Shown piece by piece: positions 8,288 to 16,686 of a DNA stretch of 64,000 nt. Position numbers and translations under genes: made by a program. Source of the DNA: Aquamicrobium sp. Lineage in GTDB: Bacteria > Pseudomonadota > Alphaproteobacteria > Rhizobiales > Rhizobiaceae. Every line of letters starts with the position of its first letter. The first letter of the stretch is position 1. The notes under the pieces were generated by a model, which did no database searches, had not been told where the DNA came from, and was given only the letters and a program-made list of their open reading frames with translations. The DNA is taken from contig NZ_JAMLIE010000001.1 in assembly GCF_023954335.1 (NCBI RefSeq), positions 2,294,001 through 2,358,000 of the forward strand, in the 5' to 3' direction.

Positions 8288-9043
8288 TCAGAGGATGTCG
8301 CGGCAGAAGCGGTTGTGCCGCATGTAGTAGAACGGCACGGGCGAGGCGGGCGACAGTTCGGGATCGTCGCGCAGCCGCGACAGGAGATCGCCGAGGATGG
8401 TGCGGGTGATCGCGGGGATATCGGCCTCGCCGGCCTTTTCCAGCGGAAGCCACATGATCTCCTCGAGCTCGTCCGTCGGGCCGCCTTCGGCCAGCTCGAC
8501 GGCGACGTCGTCGCGGAACGCGGCGAGGAAGCGGGTGTCGAAGCGGCGCACGCGGCCGGGCGGCGTGATGGCGCGGGCGACGAAGCGCAACCCGTCGAGC
8601 GCGGGCGCGACGCGGTGCTCGACGAAGCCGTGCCAGTCGGCCTTCGGGGTGGCGAAATCGCCGGGCCGGCCGATCAGCAGGCCGGCCTCCTCATAGGTCT
8701 CGCGCACGGCGGACAGCGCGATGGCGCGCGCGCGCGCCGTCGTGGTGCGCCCGCGGGCGAGCTTCGATTCGACGTCCGGATGGAGGCCGGAGGCGACGGG
8801 GATGCGGCTGTCGGCGGGGTCGGTGCGTCCGCCGGGAAACACGAACTTGCCCGGCATGAAGGCATGGCGCATGTGGCGCCGGCCCATCAGAACGCGCACG
8901 TCGCCGCCCTTGCGGTCGAGCAGGATCAGCGTCGCCGCGTCGCGCGGGCGCTTCGGCCCGCTGCCGAGGGCGAAATCCTTGTTCTCGACGCGGTCGACTT
9001 CCGCCCGCGTCATTCCCGCCATGCCGATCCTGTCGCCCGTCAT
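8288..9043 (-). CDS. NUDIX hydrolase
   Basis: 251-residue phosphoanhydride hydrolase. The Nudix box core RETYEEAGLLIG is present after a conserved FVFPGG segment, giving the Mg-binding Glu residues of the family. The start at 9043 is chosen because GAGG lies 6 nt upstream. A longer in-frame start at 9100 would overlap the DUF983 gene. The conserved place downstream of rnr and DUF983 is usual in Rhizobiales; the substrate (nucleotide, CoA or other) is unknown. Confidence 0.88.
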   Translation of the reverse strand: MTGDRIGMAGMTRAEVDRVENKDFALGSGPKRPRDAATLILLDRKGGDVRVLMGRRHMRHAFMPGKFVFPGGRTDPADSRIPVASGLHPDVESKLARGRTTTARARAIALSAVRETYEEAGLLIGRPGDFATPKADWHGFVEHRVAPALDGLRFVARAITPPGRVRRFDTRFLAAFRDDVAVELAEGGPTDELEEIMWLPLEKAGEADIPAITRTILGDLLSRLRDDPELSPASPVPFYYMRHNRFCRDIL

Positions 9044-9050
9044 GCCTGCC

Positions 9051-9479
9051 TCACAATTCCGGATGTGTTTCGAGCGCGTCCGGCTTGCCCGAAAATCCAT
9101 GCATTCTCAAGGCCCATTGCAGGCCGACGACCACGCCCTTGGTCGGCTGGAGCAGGCCGATGGTCATCACCAGCGTGATCGGCACCCAGATGGCGAGATG
9201 CTGCCACGTGGTCAGCGTGAACATGCTCTCGAATCCCATGAACGCGCCGACGATGATGTGGCCGACGACGACGATCACCAGATAGGCGGGCAGGTCGTCG
9301 GCACGGTGGTGGTGGTACTCCTCGCCGCAGACGTCGCAGGAATCGGCGACCTTGAGGAACTTCCTGAACAGGCGGCCCTCGCCGCAATGCGGGCACTTGC
9401 CCCTGAAGCCGCGGCCCATCGCCTGCGCCAGGGAGCGCGGGCTCTCGGCCGGCTGGCCGAAGATCTTCTCTTCCATCAT
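9051..9479 (-). CDS. DUF983 family zinc-finger membrane protein
   Basis: 142 residues. A zinc-ribbon-like N-terminal half has two Cys pairs (KCPHCGEG and SCDVCGEEY), then HHHRADDLPAY, and two transmembrane helices follow (VIVVVGHIIVGAF and IWVPITLVMTIGLL). This matches DUF983, a conserved alphaproteobacterial membrane family. The start ATG at 9479 overlaps the rnr stop (ATGA) with GGAG just upstream, so it is translationally coupled to RNase R. No proven function. Confidence 0.88.
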   Translation of the reverse strand: MMEEKIFGQPAESPRSLAQAMGRGFRGKCPHCGEGRLFRKFLKVADSCDVCGEEYHHHRADDLPAYLVIVVVGHIIVGAFMGFESMFTLTTWQHLAIWVPITLVMTIGLLQPTKGVVVGLQWALRMHGFSGKPDALETHPEL

Positions 9480-11773
9480 CTTCTCCGGGAGCGGCCGCGG
9501 GGCTGCGGCCGTTGCGCGCCAGCCCTGCCGCGGCGCGCCTTGTGGAACGACTGTCTCGAGCCGGGCAGGGGTTTCGGCTCGCTCAGCATCGCGAAACGCA
9601 TGGCGCCGGCCATCGGCGCGACCTCGACCAGCCGCACCTCGACCTCGTCGGCGAGCTGATAGCCCTTTGCGCTCCGCTCGCCGAACAGCGCATGCGCCGA
9701 TTCGTCGTAGATATAGTAATCGTCGCCCAGCGATGACACCGGTATGAAGCCGTCCGCGCCGTTTTGCGGAAGCTGGACGAACAGGCCCGCCTTGGTCACG
9801 CCCGAGATGCGTCCCGCGAAACTCTCGTCCAGCCGCTGCGCCAGATGCGTGGCGATCAGCCGGTCCACGGTCTCGCGCTCGGCGGCCATGGCGCGCCGCT
9901 CGGCGGCGGAAATCAGCGCCGAGATCTCGTCGAGCCGCTTTTCCTGCTCGCTGGAAATGCCGTCTTTTCCGAGCCTTAGCGCGCCGATCAGTGCCCGGTG
10001 GACGACGAGGTCGGCATAGCGGCGGATCGGCGAGGTGAAGTGCGCGTAGCGTCTGAGGTTGAGGCCGAAATGGCCGATATTCTCCGGCGAGTAGATCGCC
10101 TGGCTCTGGCTGCGCAGCACCACCTCGTTGACGAGGGTCTCGTGATCGGAGCCCTTCACCCGCGACAATATGCCGTTGAAGGAGGAGGGCTTCATCTGCG
10201 CGCCGCGGGCCAGCGGCAGGCTGAGCGTGGCGAGGAATTCGCGCAGGGATTCCTGCTTGGCGAGCGAGGGCGCGTCGTGGATGCGGTAGATCAGCGGCAG
10301 GCGCTTGGCCTCCAGCGTCTCGGCCGCGGCCACGTTGGCCTGGATCATGAATTCCTCGATCAGCTTGTGGGCGTCGAGCCGGTCCGGCACGAAGACGCGG
10401 TCGACGGTGCCGTCCGGCTTCAGCAGAATCTTGCGCTCCGGCAGGTCGAGTTCCAGCGGCTCGCGCGCCGCCCGGCCGCGCTTCAGCACGGCATAGGCGT
10501 CCCACAGCGGCTTGAGCACGGCGTCGAGGATCGGCCCGGTCTTGTCGTCGGGTCGGCCGTCGATCGCGGCCTGCGCCTGCGGGTAGGCGAGCTTCGCGTG
10601 CGAGCGCATCATCACGCGGTGGAACGAGTGGCGGAGCTTGCGCCCGTCCGCGGCGAAGGTCATGCGCACGGCAAGGGCAGGGCGGTCCTCGCCCTCGCGC
10701 AGCGAGCACAGATCGTTCGAGATGCGCTCGGGCAGCATCGGCACCACCCGGTCGGGGAAATAGACCGAATTGCCGCGCCGGAGCGCCTCGCGGTCGAGCG
10801 CCGAGCCGTCGGTGACATAGGCGGCGACATCGGCGATGGCGACGGTGACGACATGGCCGCCGGGATTGGCCTCGTCCGCGTCCGGCGCGGCATGCACGGC
10901 GTCGTCATGGTCCTTGGCGTCGGCCGGGTCGATGGTGATCAGCGCCAGATCGCGGAAATCCTCGCGGCCGGCCATCGTCGCCGGCTTCGCCCCTTCCGCC
11001 TCGGCGATCACCTCGGGCGGGAAGATGTGCGGGATGTCGTGGGCGTGGATGGCGATCATCGAGATCGCCTTTTCGCTGGTCAGCGAGCCGAGGACGGTCA
11101 GCACCTTGGCGCGCGGCAGGCCGTAGCGGCCGCTGGAGGTCTGCTCGACCTCGACGAGGTCGCCGGCCTTCGCGCCGTTGGCATAGTCGGCGTCGACCGT
11201 CAGCTCCGCCTGCCGGCGCTCGACCGGCTCGATGCGGAACGAGCCGTCCTGCAGCACGCGGAAGATGCCGAGAACCGCCTCGCGCCGCTTCTCGAACACC
11301 TTCATCACCCGCGCCGTATAGGCCGGGCCTTCCTTCTCGCCCGCCCCCTCGCTTGCCGGGAACACCTTGGCCAGCACCCGCTCGCCGATGCCGGGAACAC
11401 GCGCCTTGTCGCTGCGCGAGGGGCGGATCGAGACGAGCGGCGTCGCGCCGTTCTCCTGCGGCCACTCGGAAGGGCGGGCAAGCAGCAGGCCGTCGGGATC
11501 GCGAGAAAACACGTCGAGCACGACGACATGCGGCAGCGCGCCGGGGCGGGTGAACCGCTTGGCGCGCTTTTCCAAGAGGCCCTCGTCCTGCAACTCGCGC
11601 AGCATGTCCTTGAGCCAGACCCGGTCCGCGCCCTTCAGGTTGAAGGCGCGGGCGAGCTCGCGCTTGCCGGCCTGGTCGGGATTGTCCCGCACGAACGCGA
11701 CGATCTCGTCGCGCGACGGCCGGAAGCCCTCGGACGCGCGTCCGCCTTTGCCCCCGGAAATCCGTCTTGCCAA
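9476..11773 (-). CDS. rnr: Ribonuclease R
   Basis: A 3'-5' exoribonuclease that degrades structured RNA. The 765 residues show an N-terminal winged-helix segment, cold-shock domains, the RNB catalytic core (with the DLALITIDPADAKDHDDAV acidic cluster) and a C-terminal S1 domain. A short Arg/Lys-rich tail follows, as expected for RNase R rather than RNase II. It begins only 6 bp after the topA stop and overlaps DUF983 by 4 bp, so topA-rnr-DUF983-NUDIX forms a tight operon. Confidence 0.96.
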   Translation of the reverse strand: MARRISGGKGGRASEGFRPSRDEIVAFVRDNPDQAGKRELARAFNLKGADRVWLKDMLRELQDEGLLEKRAKRFTRPGALPHVVVLDVFSRDPDGLLLARPSEWPQENGATPLVSIRPSRSDKARVPGIGERVLAKVFPASEGAGEKEGPAYTARVMKVFEKRREAVLGIFRVLQDGSFRIEPVERRQAELTVDADYANGAKAGDLVEVEQTSSGRYGLPRAKVLTVLGSLTSEKAISMIAIHAHDIPHIFPPEVIAEAEGAKPATMAGREDFRDLALITIDPADAKDHDDAVHAAPDADEANPGGHVVTVAIADVAAYVTDGSALDREALRRGNSVYFPDRVVPMLPERISNDLCSLREGEDRPALAVRMTFAADGRKLRHSFHRVMMRSHAKLAYPQAQAAIDGRPDDKTGPILDAVLKPLWDAYAVLKRGRAAREPLELDLPERKILLKPDGTVDRVFVPDRLDAHKLIEEFMIQANVAAAETLEAKRLPLIYRIHDAPSLAKQESLREFLATLSLPLARGAQMKPSSFNGILSRVKGSDHETLVNEVVLRSQSQAIYSPENIGHFGLNLRRYAHFTSPIRRYADLVVHRALIGALRLGKDGISSEQEKRLDEISALISAAERRAMAAERETVDRLIATHLAQRLDESFAGRISGVTKAGLFVQLPQNGADGFIPVSSLGDDYYIYDESAHALFGERSAKGYQLADEVEVRLVEVAPMAGAMRFAMLSEPKPLPGSRQSFHKARRGRAGAQRPQPRGRSRRR

Positions 11774-11779
11774 GCTGCG

Positions 11780-14404
11780 CTATTCCTTCTTGCTTGCGGT
11801 CTTTTTGGCTGGAGCCTTCTTCGCCGGGGCCTTCTTCGCGGCTGGCTTTTTGGCGGGAGCCTTCTTCGCAGCCGCCGTCTTCTTGCCGCCCCCCGACTTG
11901 CCGCCCTTGGCGGCGATCAGCGCAAGCGCCTCCTCGACCGTCACCGAGGCGGGGTCCTTGCCCTTGGGCAGCGTGGCGTTGACCTTACCCCAGTTGACGT
12001 AGGGTCCATAGCGGCCGTCGCGGACGGTTATTGGTCCACCGTCGGGGTGGTCGCCCAGCTCCTTCAGCGCCGCCGCGGCGGTGCGGCCTCGGCCGTTGGC
12101 GAATTTCGACTTCTTCTCGGCGAGCACCGTGACGGCGCGGTTCAGGCCGATGGAGAATACGTCCTCGACGCTCTCCAGATTGGCGTAGGTGCCGTCATGC
12201 AGCACGAACGGGCCGTAGCGGCCGATGCCGGCCGAGATCATCTTGCCGGTCTCGGGGTGCTGGCCGACGTCGCGTGGCAGCGAGAGCAGCGCCAGCGCCT
12301 TCTCGTGGTCGATATCCTCGACCTTCCAGCCCTTGGGCAGGCTGGCGCGCTTGGCCTCCTTGCCGTCGCCGCGCTGGACGTAGGGGCCGAAGCGCCCGTT
12401 CTTCAGCACGATCTCTTCCTGCGTGTACGGGTCCTTGCCCAGCGCCTTGTCGCCGGCCTCGCCGTTGCCATCGCCATCGGCGGCCTCGCCAAGCTGTCGG
12501 GTGTAGCCGCATTCGGGATAGTTGGAGCAGCCGACGAAGGCGCCGAACTTGCCGAGCTTCAGCGACAGGTTGCCGGTGCCACATTTCGGGCATAGCCGAG
12601 GGTTCGAGCCGTCCTCGCGCGCCGGGAAGACCAGCGGCGCCAGCTCCTCGTTCAGCGCGTCGAGCACGTCGGTGACGCGCAGCTCCTTGGTCTCGTCGAC
12701 ATGGGCCGAGAAGTCGCGCCAGAAATCGCGCAGCACGTCCTTCCACGACAGCTTGCCGTCGGAGATCTCGTCGAGCTTCTCCTCCAGCGCCGCGGTGAAA
12801 TCGTACTCGACATAGCGCTCGAAGAAGTTCTCGAGGAAGGCGGTGACGAGCCGGCCCTTGGCCTGCGGCAGCAGCCGACGCCGCTCGATCGTCACATAGT
12901 CGCGGTCTTCCAGCGTCTTCAGCGTCGCGGCGTAGGTGGAGGGGCGGCCGATGCCGAGCTCCTCCATCTTGCGGATGAGCGAGGCCTCCGAATAGCGCGG
13001 CGGCGGCTCGGTGGTGTGCTGCGTCGCCGTCACCGTCTTGCGCGCGAGCGCCTCGCCGGCCTTGATCTCAGGCAGGCGGCGGCTTTCCTCGTCCTCCGAA
13101 TCCTCGTCCTTCTGCTCGGTATAGGCGGCGAGGAAGCCGTCGAAGCGGACGACCGAGCCGACGGCGCGAAGGGCGGCGGTGCGCGCCCCGTTCACCGCCT
13201 CGATCTCGACCGTGGTGCGCTCGATCTCGGCCGGGTTCATCTGGCTGGCGATGGCGCGCTTCCAGACGATCTCGTAGAGCCGCGCCTGGTCGGCATCGAG
13301 ATATTTGCGCACGGCTCCCGGGGTGCGGCGGAAGTCGGTCGGGCGGATCGCCTCGTGGGCTTCCTGTGCGTTCTTGGCCTTGGTCGAATAGTAGCGCGGC
13401 TTTTCCGGCAGGTACTTTTCGCCGAACTCGGCGCCGATGGCCGAGCGCGCGGCGGCGATCGCCTCCGGCGCCATCTGCACGCCGTCGGTTCGCATATAGG
13501 TGATGAGGCCGACGGTCTCACCGCCGACATCCGCGCCCTCATAGAGTCGCTGCGCCACCTGCATGGTGCGCGAGGCGGAGAAGCCGAGCTGCGAGGACGC
13601 CGCCTGCTGGAGCGTCGAGGTGGTGAAGGGCGGGGCGGGGTTGCGCTTCGTCGGCCTGGCGTCGACCGACAGCGCCCTGAACGCCGCGCCCTCCAGCATC
13701 GCCTTGATGCCGGCGGCCTGCTCGCCGGTCTTGATGTCGAGCTTCTGGAGGCGCTTGCCCTCGAAACCGGTCAGCCTCGCCTCGAAATCCTCGGCGCGCG
13801 GCGTGGCGAGAAGGGCTGCGATCTGCCAGTACTCCTCGCGCACGAAACGCTCGATCTCGGCCTCGCGGTCGCAGACGAGCCTGAGCGCCACCGACTGCAC
13901 GCGGCCCGCCGAGCGGGCGCCCGGCAGCTTGCGCCACAGCACCGGCGAGAGCGTGAAGCCGACGAGATAGTCGAGCGCGCGGCGGGCGAGATAGGCGTCG
14001 ACCAGCGGCGCGTCGATGTCGCGCGGGTTGGCCATCGCGTCGAGCACCGACTGCTTGGTGATGGCGTTGAAGACGACGCGCCGCACCGGCTTGTCCTTCA
14101 GCACCTTCTTCTGGCGCAGCACGTCGAGCACATGCCACGAGATCGCCTCGCCCTCGCGGTCGGGGTCGGTGGCGAGGATCAGCGAATCCGCATCCTTCAC
14201 CGCCTTGGCGATGTCGCCGAGCCGCTTGGAGGAGGGGCCGTCCACCTCCCACGACATGGCGAAGTCGTCATCCGGCCGGACCGAGCCGTCCTTGGCCGGC
14301 AGGTCGCGGACATGGCCGAAGGAGGCCAGAACCTTGTAGTTCGAGCCCAGATATTTGTTGATGGTCTTGGCCTTGGCCGGCGATTCGACGACGACGACAT
14401 CCAT
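11780..14404 (-). CDS. topA: DNA topoisomerase I
   Basis: Type IA topoisomerase that relaxes negative supercoils. The 874 residues contain the Toprim acidic cluster (Glu7; Asp80, Asp82 and Glu84 in ATDPDREGE) and the catalytic Tyr303 in LITYMRTDG. One cysteine-containing zinc module (CPKCGTGNLSLKLGKFGAFVGC) is followed by several GRYGPYV-type repeats. The last 35 or so residues are an Ala/Lys/Pro-rich tail of KKAPAK units resembling histone H1, a likely nonspecific DNA-binding extension. First gene of the operon leading to rnr. Confidence 0.97.
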   Translation of the reverse strand: MDVVVVESPAKAKTINKYLGSNYKVLASFGHVRDLPAKDGSVRPDDDFAMSWEVDGPSSKRLGDIAKAVKDADSLILATDPDREGEAISWHVLDVLRQKKVLKDKPVRRVVFNAITKQSVLDAMANPRDIDAPLVDAYLARRALDYLVGFTLSPVLWRKLPGARSAGRVQSVALRLVCDREAEIERFVREEYWQIAALLATPRAEDFEARLTGFEGKRLQKLDIKTGEQAAGIKAMLEGAAFRALSVDARPTKRNPAPPFTTSTLQQAASSQLGFSASRTMQVAQRLYEGADVGGETVGLITYMRTDGVQMAPEAIAAARSAIGAEFGEKYLPEKPRYYSTKAKNAQEAHEAIRPTDFRRTPGAVRKYLDADQARLYEIVWKRAIASQMNPAEIERTTVEIEAVNGARTAALRAVGSVVRFDGFLAAYTEQKDEDSEDEESRRLPEIKAGEALARKTVTATQHTTEPPPRYSEASLIRKMEELGIGRPSTYAATLKTLEDRDYVTIERRRLLPQAKGRLVTAFLENFFERYVEYDFTAALEEKLDEISDGKLSWKDVLRDFWRDFSAHVDETKELRVTDVLDALNEELAPLVFPAREDGSNPRLCPKCGTGNLSLKLGKFGAFVGCSNYPECGYTRQLGEAADGDGNGEAGDKALGKDPYTQEEIVLKNGRFGPYVQRGDGKEAKRASLPKGWKVEDIDHEKALALLSLPRDVGQHPETGKMISAGIGRYGPFVLHDGTYANLESVEDVFSIGLNRAVTVLAEKKSKFANGRGRTAAAALKELGDHPDGGPITVRDGRYGPYVNWGKVNATLPKGKDPASVTVEEALALIAAKGGKSGGGKKTAAAKKAPAKKPAAKKAPAKKAPAKKTASKKE

Positions 14405-14482
14405 GTGGTGACGCAGTTCCCCTCACGCGCGGCGCTTTCCGCCGGCGTCTTTACAGCAAAACAGACCGTGACATGGCCGTGC

Positions 14483-14533
14483 TTGACGGTCCGGTCAAGG
14501 GTCTTGGCTCTTTTCTTGGAACTGGACCAAGAA
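14483..14533. promoter_or_regulatory. Two short inverted repeats in the topA upstream region
   Basis: TTGAC/GTCAA arms at 14483-14487 and 14494-14498, and TTCTTGG/CCAAGAA arms (7 bp, perfect) at 14513-14519 and 14527-14533. Both lie in the 250-bp divergent spacer between topA and the 80-residue gene and are candidate operator sites. The spacer is AT-rich near 14540-14600, where promoters are likely, but I cannot assign a regulator. Confidence 0.35.
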
Positions 14534-14654
14534 TACAACCGGAAATCGTATTCTGACAGATTGCAATTATAGATAAATTCACTAGGCTCTAATTCACGCA
14601 TAAGTTGCTTGTTCGGTTTTATGCAATCGACATGTGAGCGACGGAGGAAGGCGC

Positions 14655-14897
14655 ATGCGACAAGAGCCCAACCGGAGACGCACCGAAACGCTGGATTACA
14701 TGCAGTCCATGCTTGGACAGCTTCGCACCATGGCCGAGGCCGAGCGCTGCGACATGCTGGCCTACCTGATCGAGATGGCCTATGTCGAGGTCAGCGACAT
14801 TGTCCGTGGCGAGCGGCCGCTACGGGTCGGGGAAGAGAAGCGAGACCGCGCCTCCGGCGTGTCGTTCCAGACGCCCGGCAAGATCAAGTTCCAGTAG
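14655..14897 (+). CDS. Conserved-looking small protein, 80 aa
   Basis: The ATG at 14655 follows a strong GGAGGAAGG ribosome-binding site. The product is a small, mostly helical, charged protein with an amphipathic core (MAEAERCDMLAYLIEMAYVE), the kind often conserved across Rhizobiales without known role. It is divergent from topA. Its last 78 bp overlap the 3' end of dprA on the opposite strand, so its C-terminal 25 residues share DNA with the DprA C-terminus. Function unknown. Confidence 0.7.
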   Translation: MRQEPNRRRTETLDYMQSMLGQLRTMAEAERCDMLAYLIEMAYVEVSDIVRGERPLRVGEEKRDRASGVSFQTPGKIKFQ

Positions 14898-15971
14898 CAC
14901 CGTCGCGAGCTGCGCCGGGTGAAGGCCCGTGTGGCGCAGGAGTTCGTCGCAATGCACCGGCGTGGGGCCGAGCGCCTCCAGCACGATGGCGCGCTCGCCC
15001 TCTGCTGGAGGCGGCACGGAAGCGAAGTCCTCCGTTTCCTCGATGGGCAGCATCGGCGGGAATCGGGTTGCGCCGTCCCACGCGCCCGACAGCGGCGTCA
15101 GCGCCTCGACCACGTCCTGCGCCTGCGTCACCAGCGTCGCGCCGTCCTTGATCAGGCCGTTGGTGCCGGCCGCGCGCGGGTCGAGCGGCGAGCCGGGCAC
15201 GGCGAAGACGAGGCGTCCCATCTCGCCGGCCAGCCGCGCCGAGATCAGCGAGCCGGACCGCTGCGCCGCTTCCACGACGACGAGGCCGAGGCCGAGGCCC
15301 GCCACCAGCCGGTTGCGGCGCGGGAAGTCGCGGGCGCGCGGAACGTGACCGAAGGGCATTTCCGAGATCAGCACGCCCTCGGCCGCGATCCGCTCGGTGA
15401 GCGCGACGTTCTCGGGCGGGTAGGGGCGGTCGAGGCCGCCGGCGAGCACGGCGACGGTGCCGGTGGCGAGGCTCGCCTCGTGCGCCGCCGCGTCGATGCC
15501 GCGCGCGAGGCCGGAGACGACGACGAAGCCGGCCCTGCCGAGCCCGGCGGCCAGCATCCGCGCCATGCGCGTGCCGGCGGCCGACGCGTTGCGCGCGCCG
15601 ACGATGGCCGCCGCCGGCGGCTGGAACAGCGCGGCGTCGCCCTTGACCGCGATCAGCGGCGGCGGCAGCTCCATGCACCGGAGCATCGGCGGGTAGTCCG
15701 GCTCGCCGATGGCGGCGAAGCGCGCGCCGAAGCGGCGGGCCGTCTCCATCTCCTGTTCCGCTTCCGCCTCGGAGGGGATGCGCGAGCGCCTGCGCGCCCC
15801 GCCGGCGAGCGCCAGCTCGGGCAAGACGGCAAGCGCCGCCTCGGCCGAGCCGAACCGGTTGATCAGGCCGCGAAACGAGGCGGGGCCGACATTCTCGGTG
15901 CGGATCAGGCGAAGCCAGTTCAGTCGCTGGCGGTCATTGAGCGTCGGGCCGGCGGGCGCCATCGCCGTCAC
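14820..15971 (-). CDS. dprA: DNA-processing protein DprA
   Basis: 383-residue DprA/Smf protein that binds incoming single-stranded DNA and loads RecA during transformation. It has an N-terminal helical domain, the Rossmann-like core with AAIVGARNASAAGTR and VSGLARGIDAAAHEASL, and a C-terminal winged-helix segment (LAGRLERHAGGAVSL). The GTG start at 15971 overlaps the plsY stop; an ATG at 15962 is an alternative. The convergent 3' overlap with the 80-residue gene is unusual. Confidence 0.94.
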   Translation of the reverse strand: MTAMAPAGPTLNDRQRLNWLRLIRTENVGPASFRGLINRFGSAEAALAVLPELALAGGARRRSRIPSEAEAEQEMETARRFGARFAAIGEPDYPPMLRCMELPPPLIAVKGDAALFQPPAAAIVGARNASAAGTRMARMLAAGLGRAGFVVVSGLARGIDAAAHEASLATGTVAVLAGGLDRPYPPENVALTERIAAEGVLISEMPFGHVPRARDFPRRNRLVAGLGLGLVVVEAAQRSGSLISARLAGEMGRLVFAVPGSPLDPRAAGTNGLIKDGATLVTQAQDVVEALTPLSGAWDGATRFPPMLPIEETEDFASVPPPAEGERAIVLEALGPTPVHCDELLRHTGLHPAQLATVLLELDLAGRLERHAGGAVSLLFPDP

Positions 15972-16555
15972 CCCTTCCGGCCGATTTTCGATTCCGTGCC
16001 AGCGAGAAGACGGGAAATGTTCGCGTGATGCTTGACGACGACGATGATGCTCATCACGGCCAGCGCCGCCGCATGGAGGGGCAGGCCGAGGAAATGGAGC
16101 GCCAGCGGCGAGGCGACCGCCGCGACGAGCGCCGAGAGCGACGAGTAGCGCGTGAGGATGGCGACCGCGAGCCAGACGGCGGCGAAGACCAGCGCCGCCT
16201 GCCAGGCGAAGGCGGCGAGCACGCCGAGATAGGTGGCGACGCCCTTGCCGCCCCTGAAGCCGAGCCAGACCGGGAAGAGATGGCCGAGGAACGCGGCGAA
16301 ACCGGCGGCGATGCCCGCCTCGACGCCCCAGCGCTGGGCGACGAGGACGGCGAGCGCGCCCTTCAGCGCATCGAGCAGCAGCGTCGCCGCCGCCAGCCCC
16401 TTGTTGCCGGTGCGCAGCACGTTGGTCGCGCCGATATTGCCGGAGCCGATCTTGCGCACGTCGCCGAGGCCGGCGGCGCGGGTCAGGAGCAGGCCGAACG
16501 GCACCGAGCCGAGGAGATAGCCGAAGGCGAGCGCGATCAGAATGGTCGTCGTCAT
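15968..16555 (-). CDS. plsY: Acyl-phosphate:glycerol-3-phosphate acyltransferase PlsY
   Basis: Integral membrane enzyme that transfers the acyl group from acyl-phosphate to glycerol-3-phosphate, the first step of phosphatidic acid synthesis. The 195 residues show the characteristic motifs GYLLGSVPFGLL, GSGNIGATNVLR and GFRGGKGVAT, and about five membrane segments. The start at 16555 gives the standard PlsY N-terminus. It is coupled to dprA by an overlapping stop/start and separated from the pyrC-like gene by a RIME-like mosaic element. Confidence 0.95.
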   Translation of the reverse strand: MTTTILIALAFGYLLGSVPFGLLLTRAAGLGDVRKIGSGNIGATNVLRTGNKGLAAATLLLDALKGALAVLVAQRWGVEAGIAAGFAAFLGHLFPVWLGFRGGKGVATYLGVLAAFAWQAALVFAAVWLAVAILTRYSSLSALVAAVASPLALHFLGLPLHAAALAVMSIIVVVKHHANISRLLAGTESKIGRKG

Positions 16556-16585
16556 GCGGCTTTCCCCTCCCGCGAGCCGGCCCTT

Positions 16586-16674
16586 AGAGCGGCGGACGCC
16601 CGGATAAATCCGGGCTGCCGCTCTATCCGTTTGTTTCAGCCGCATTTATGCGACGTCAAGTGATTCCACTTGAC
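16586..16674. repeat. RIME-like intergenic mosaic element
   Basis: Three stem-loops in a row: a long one (16586-16592 with 16618-16624, and inside it 16598-16605 with 16608-16615); a CGCATTTATGCG palindrome at about 16641-16652; and GTCAAGTG/CACTTGAC at 16655-16662 and 16667-16674. From memory, the trailing AAATGCTCTTA and the AAGTG palindrome resemble Rhizobiales intergenic mosaic elements that occur in many genomic copies. It lies between pyrC-like and plsY and ends just before the pyrC-like stop. Confidence 0.7.
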
Positions 16675-16686
16675 TGCAAAATGCTC

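Noticed and set aside
9998..12595. Open frame of about 865 codons antisense to rnr and topA
   Set aside because: Composition is Arg/Gly/His-rich and without motifs; rnr and topA on the other strand are certain.
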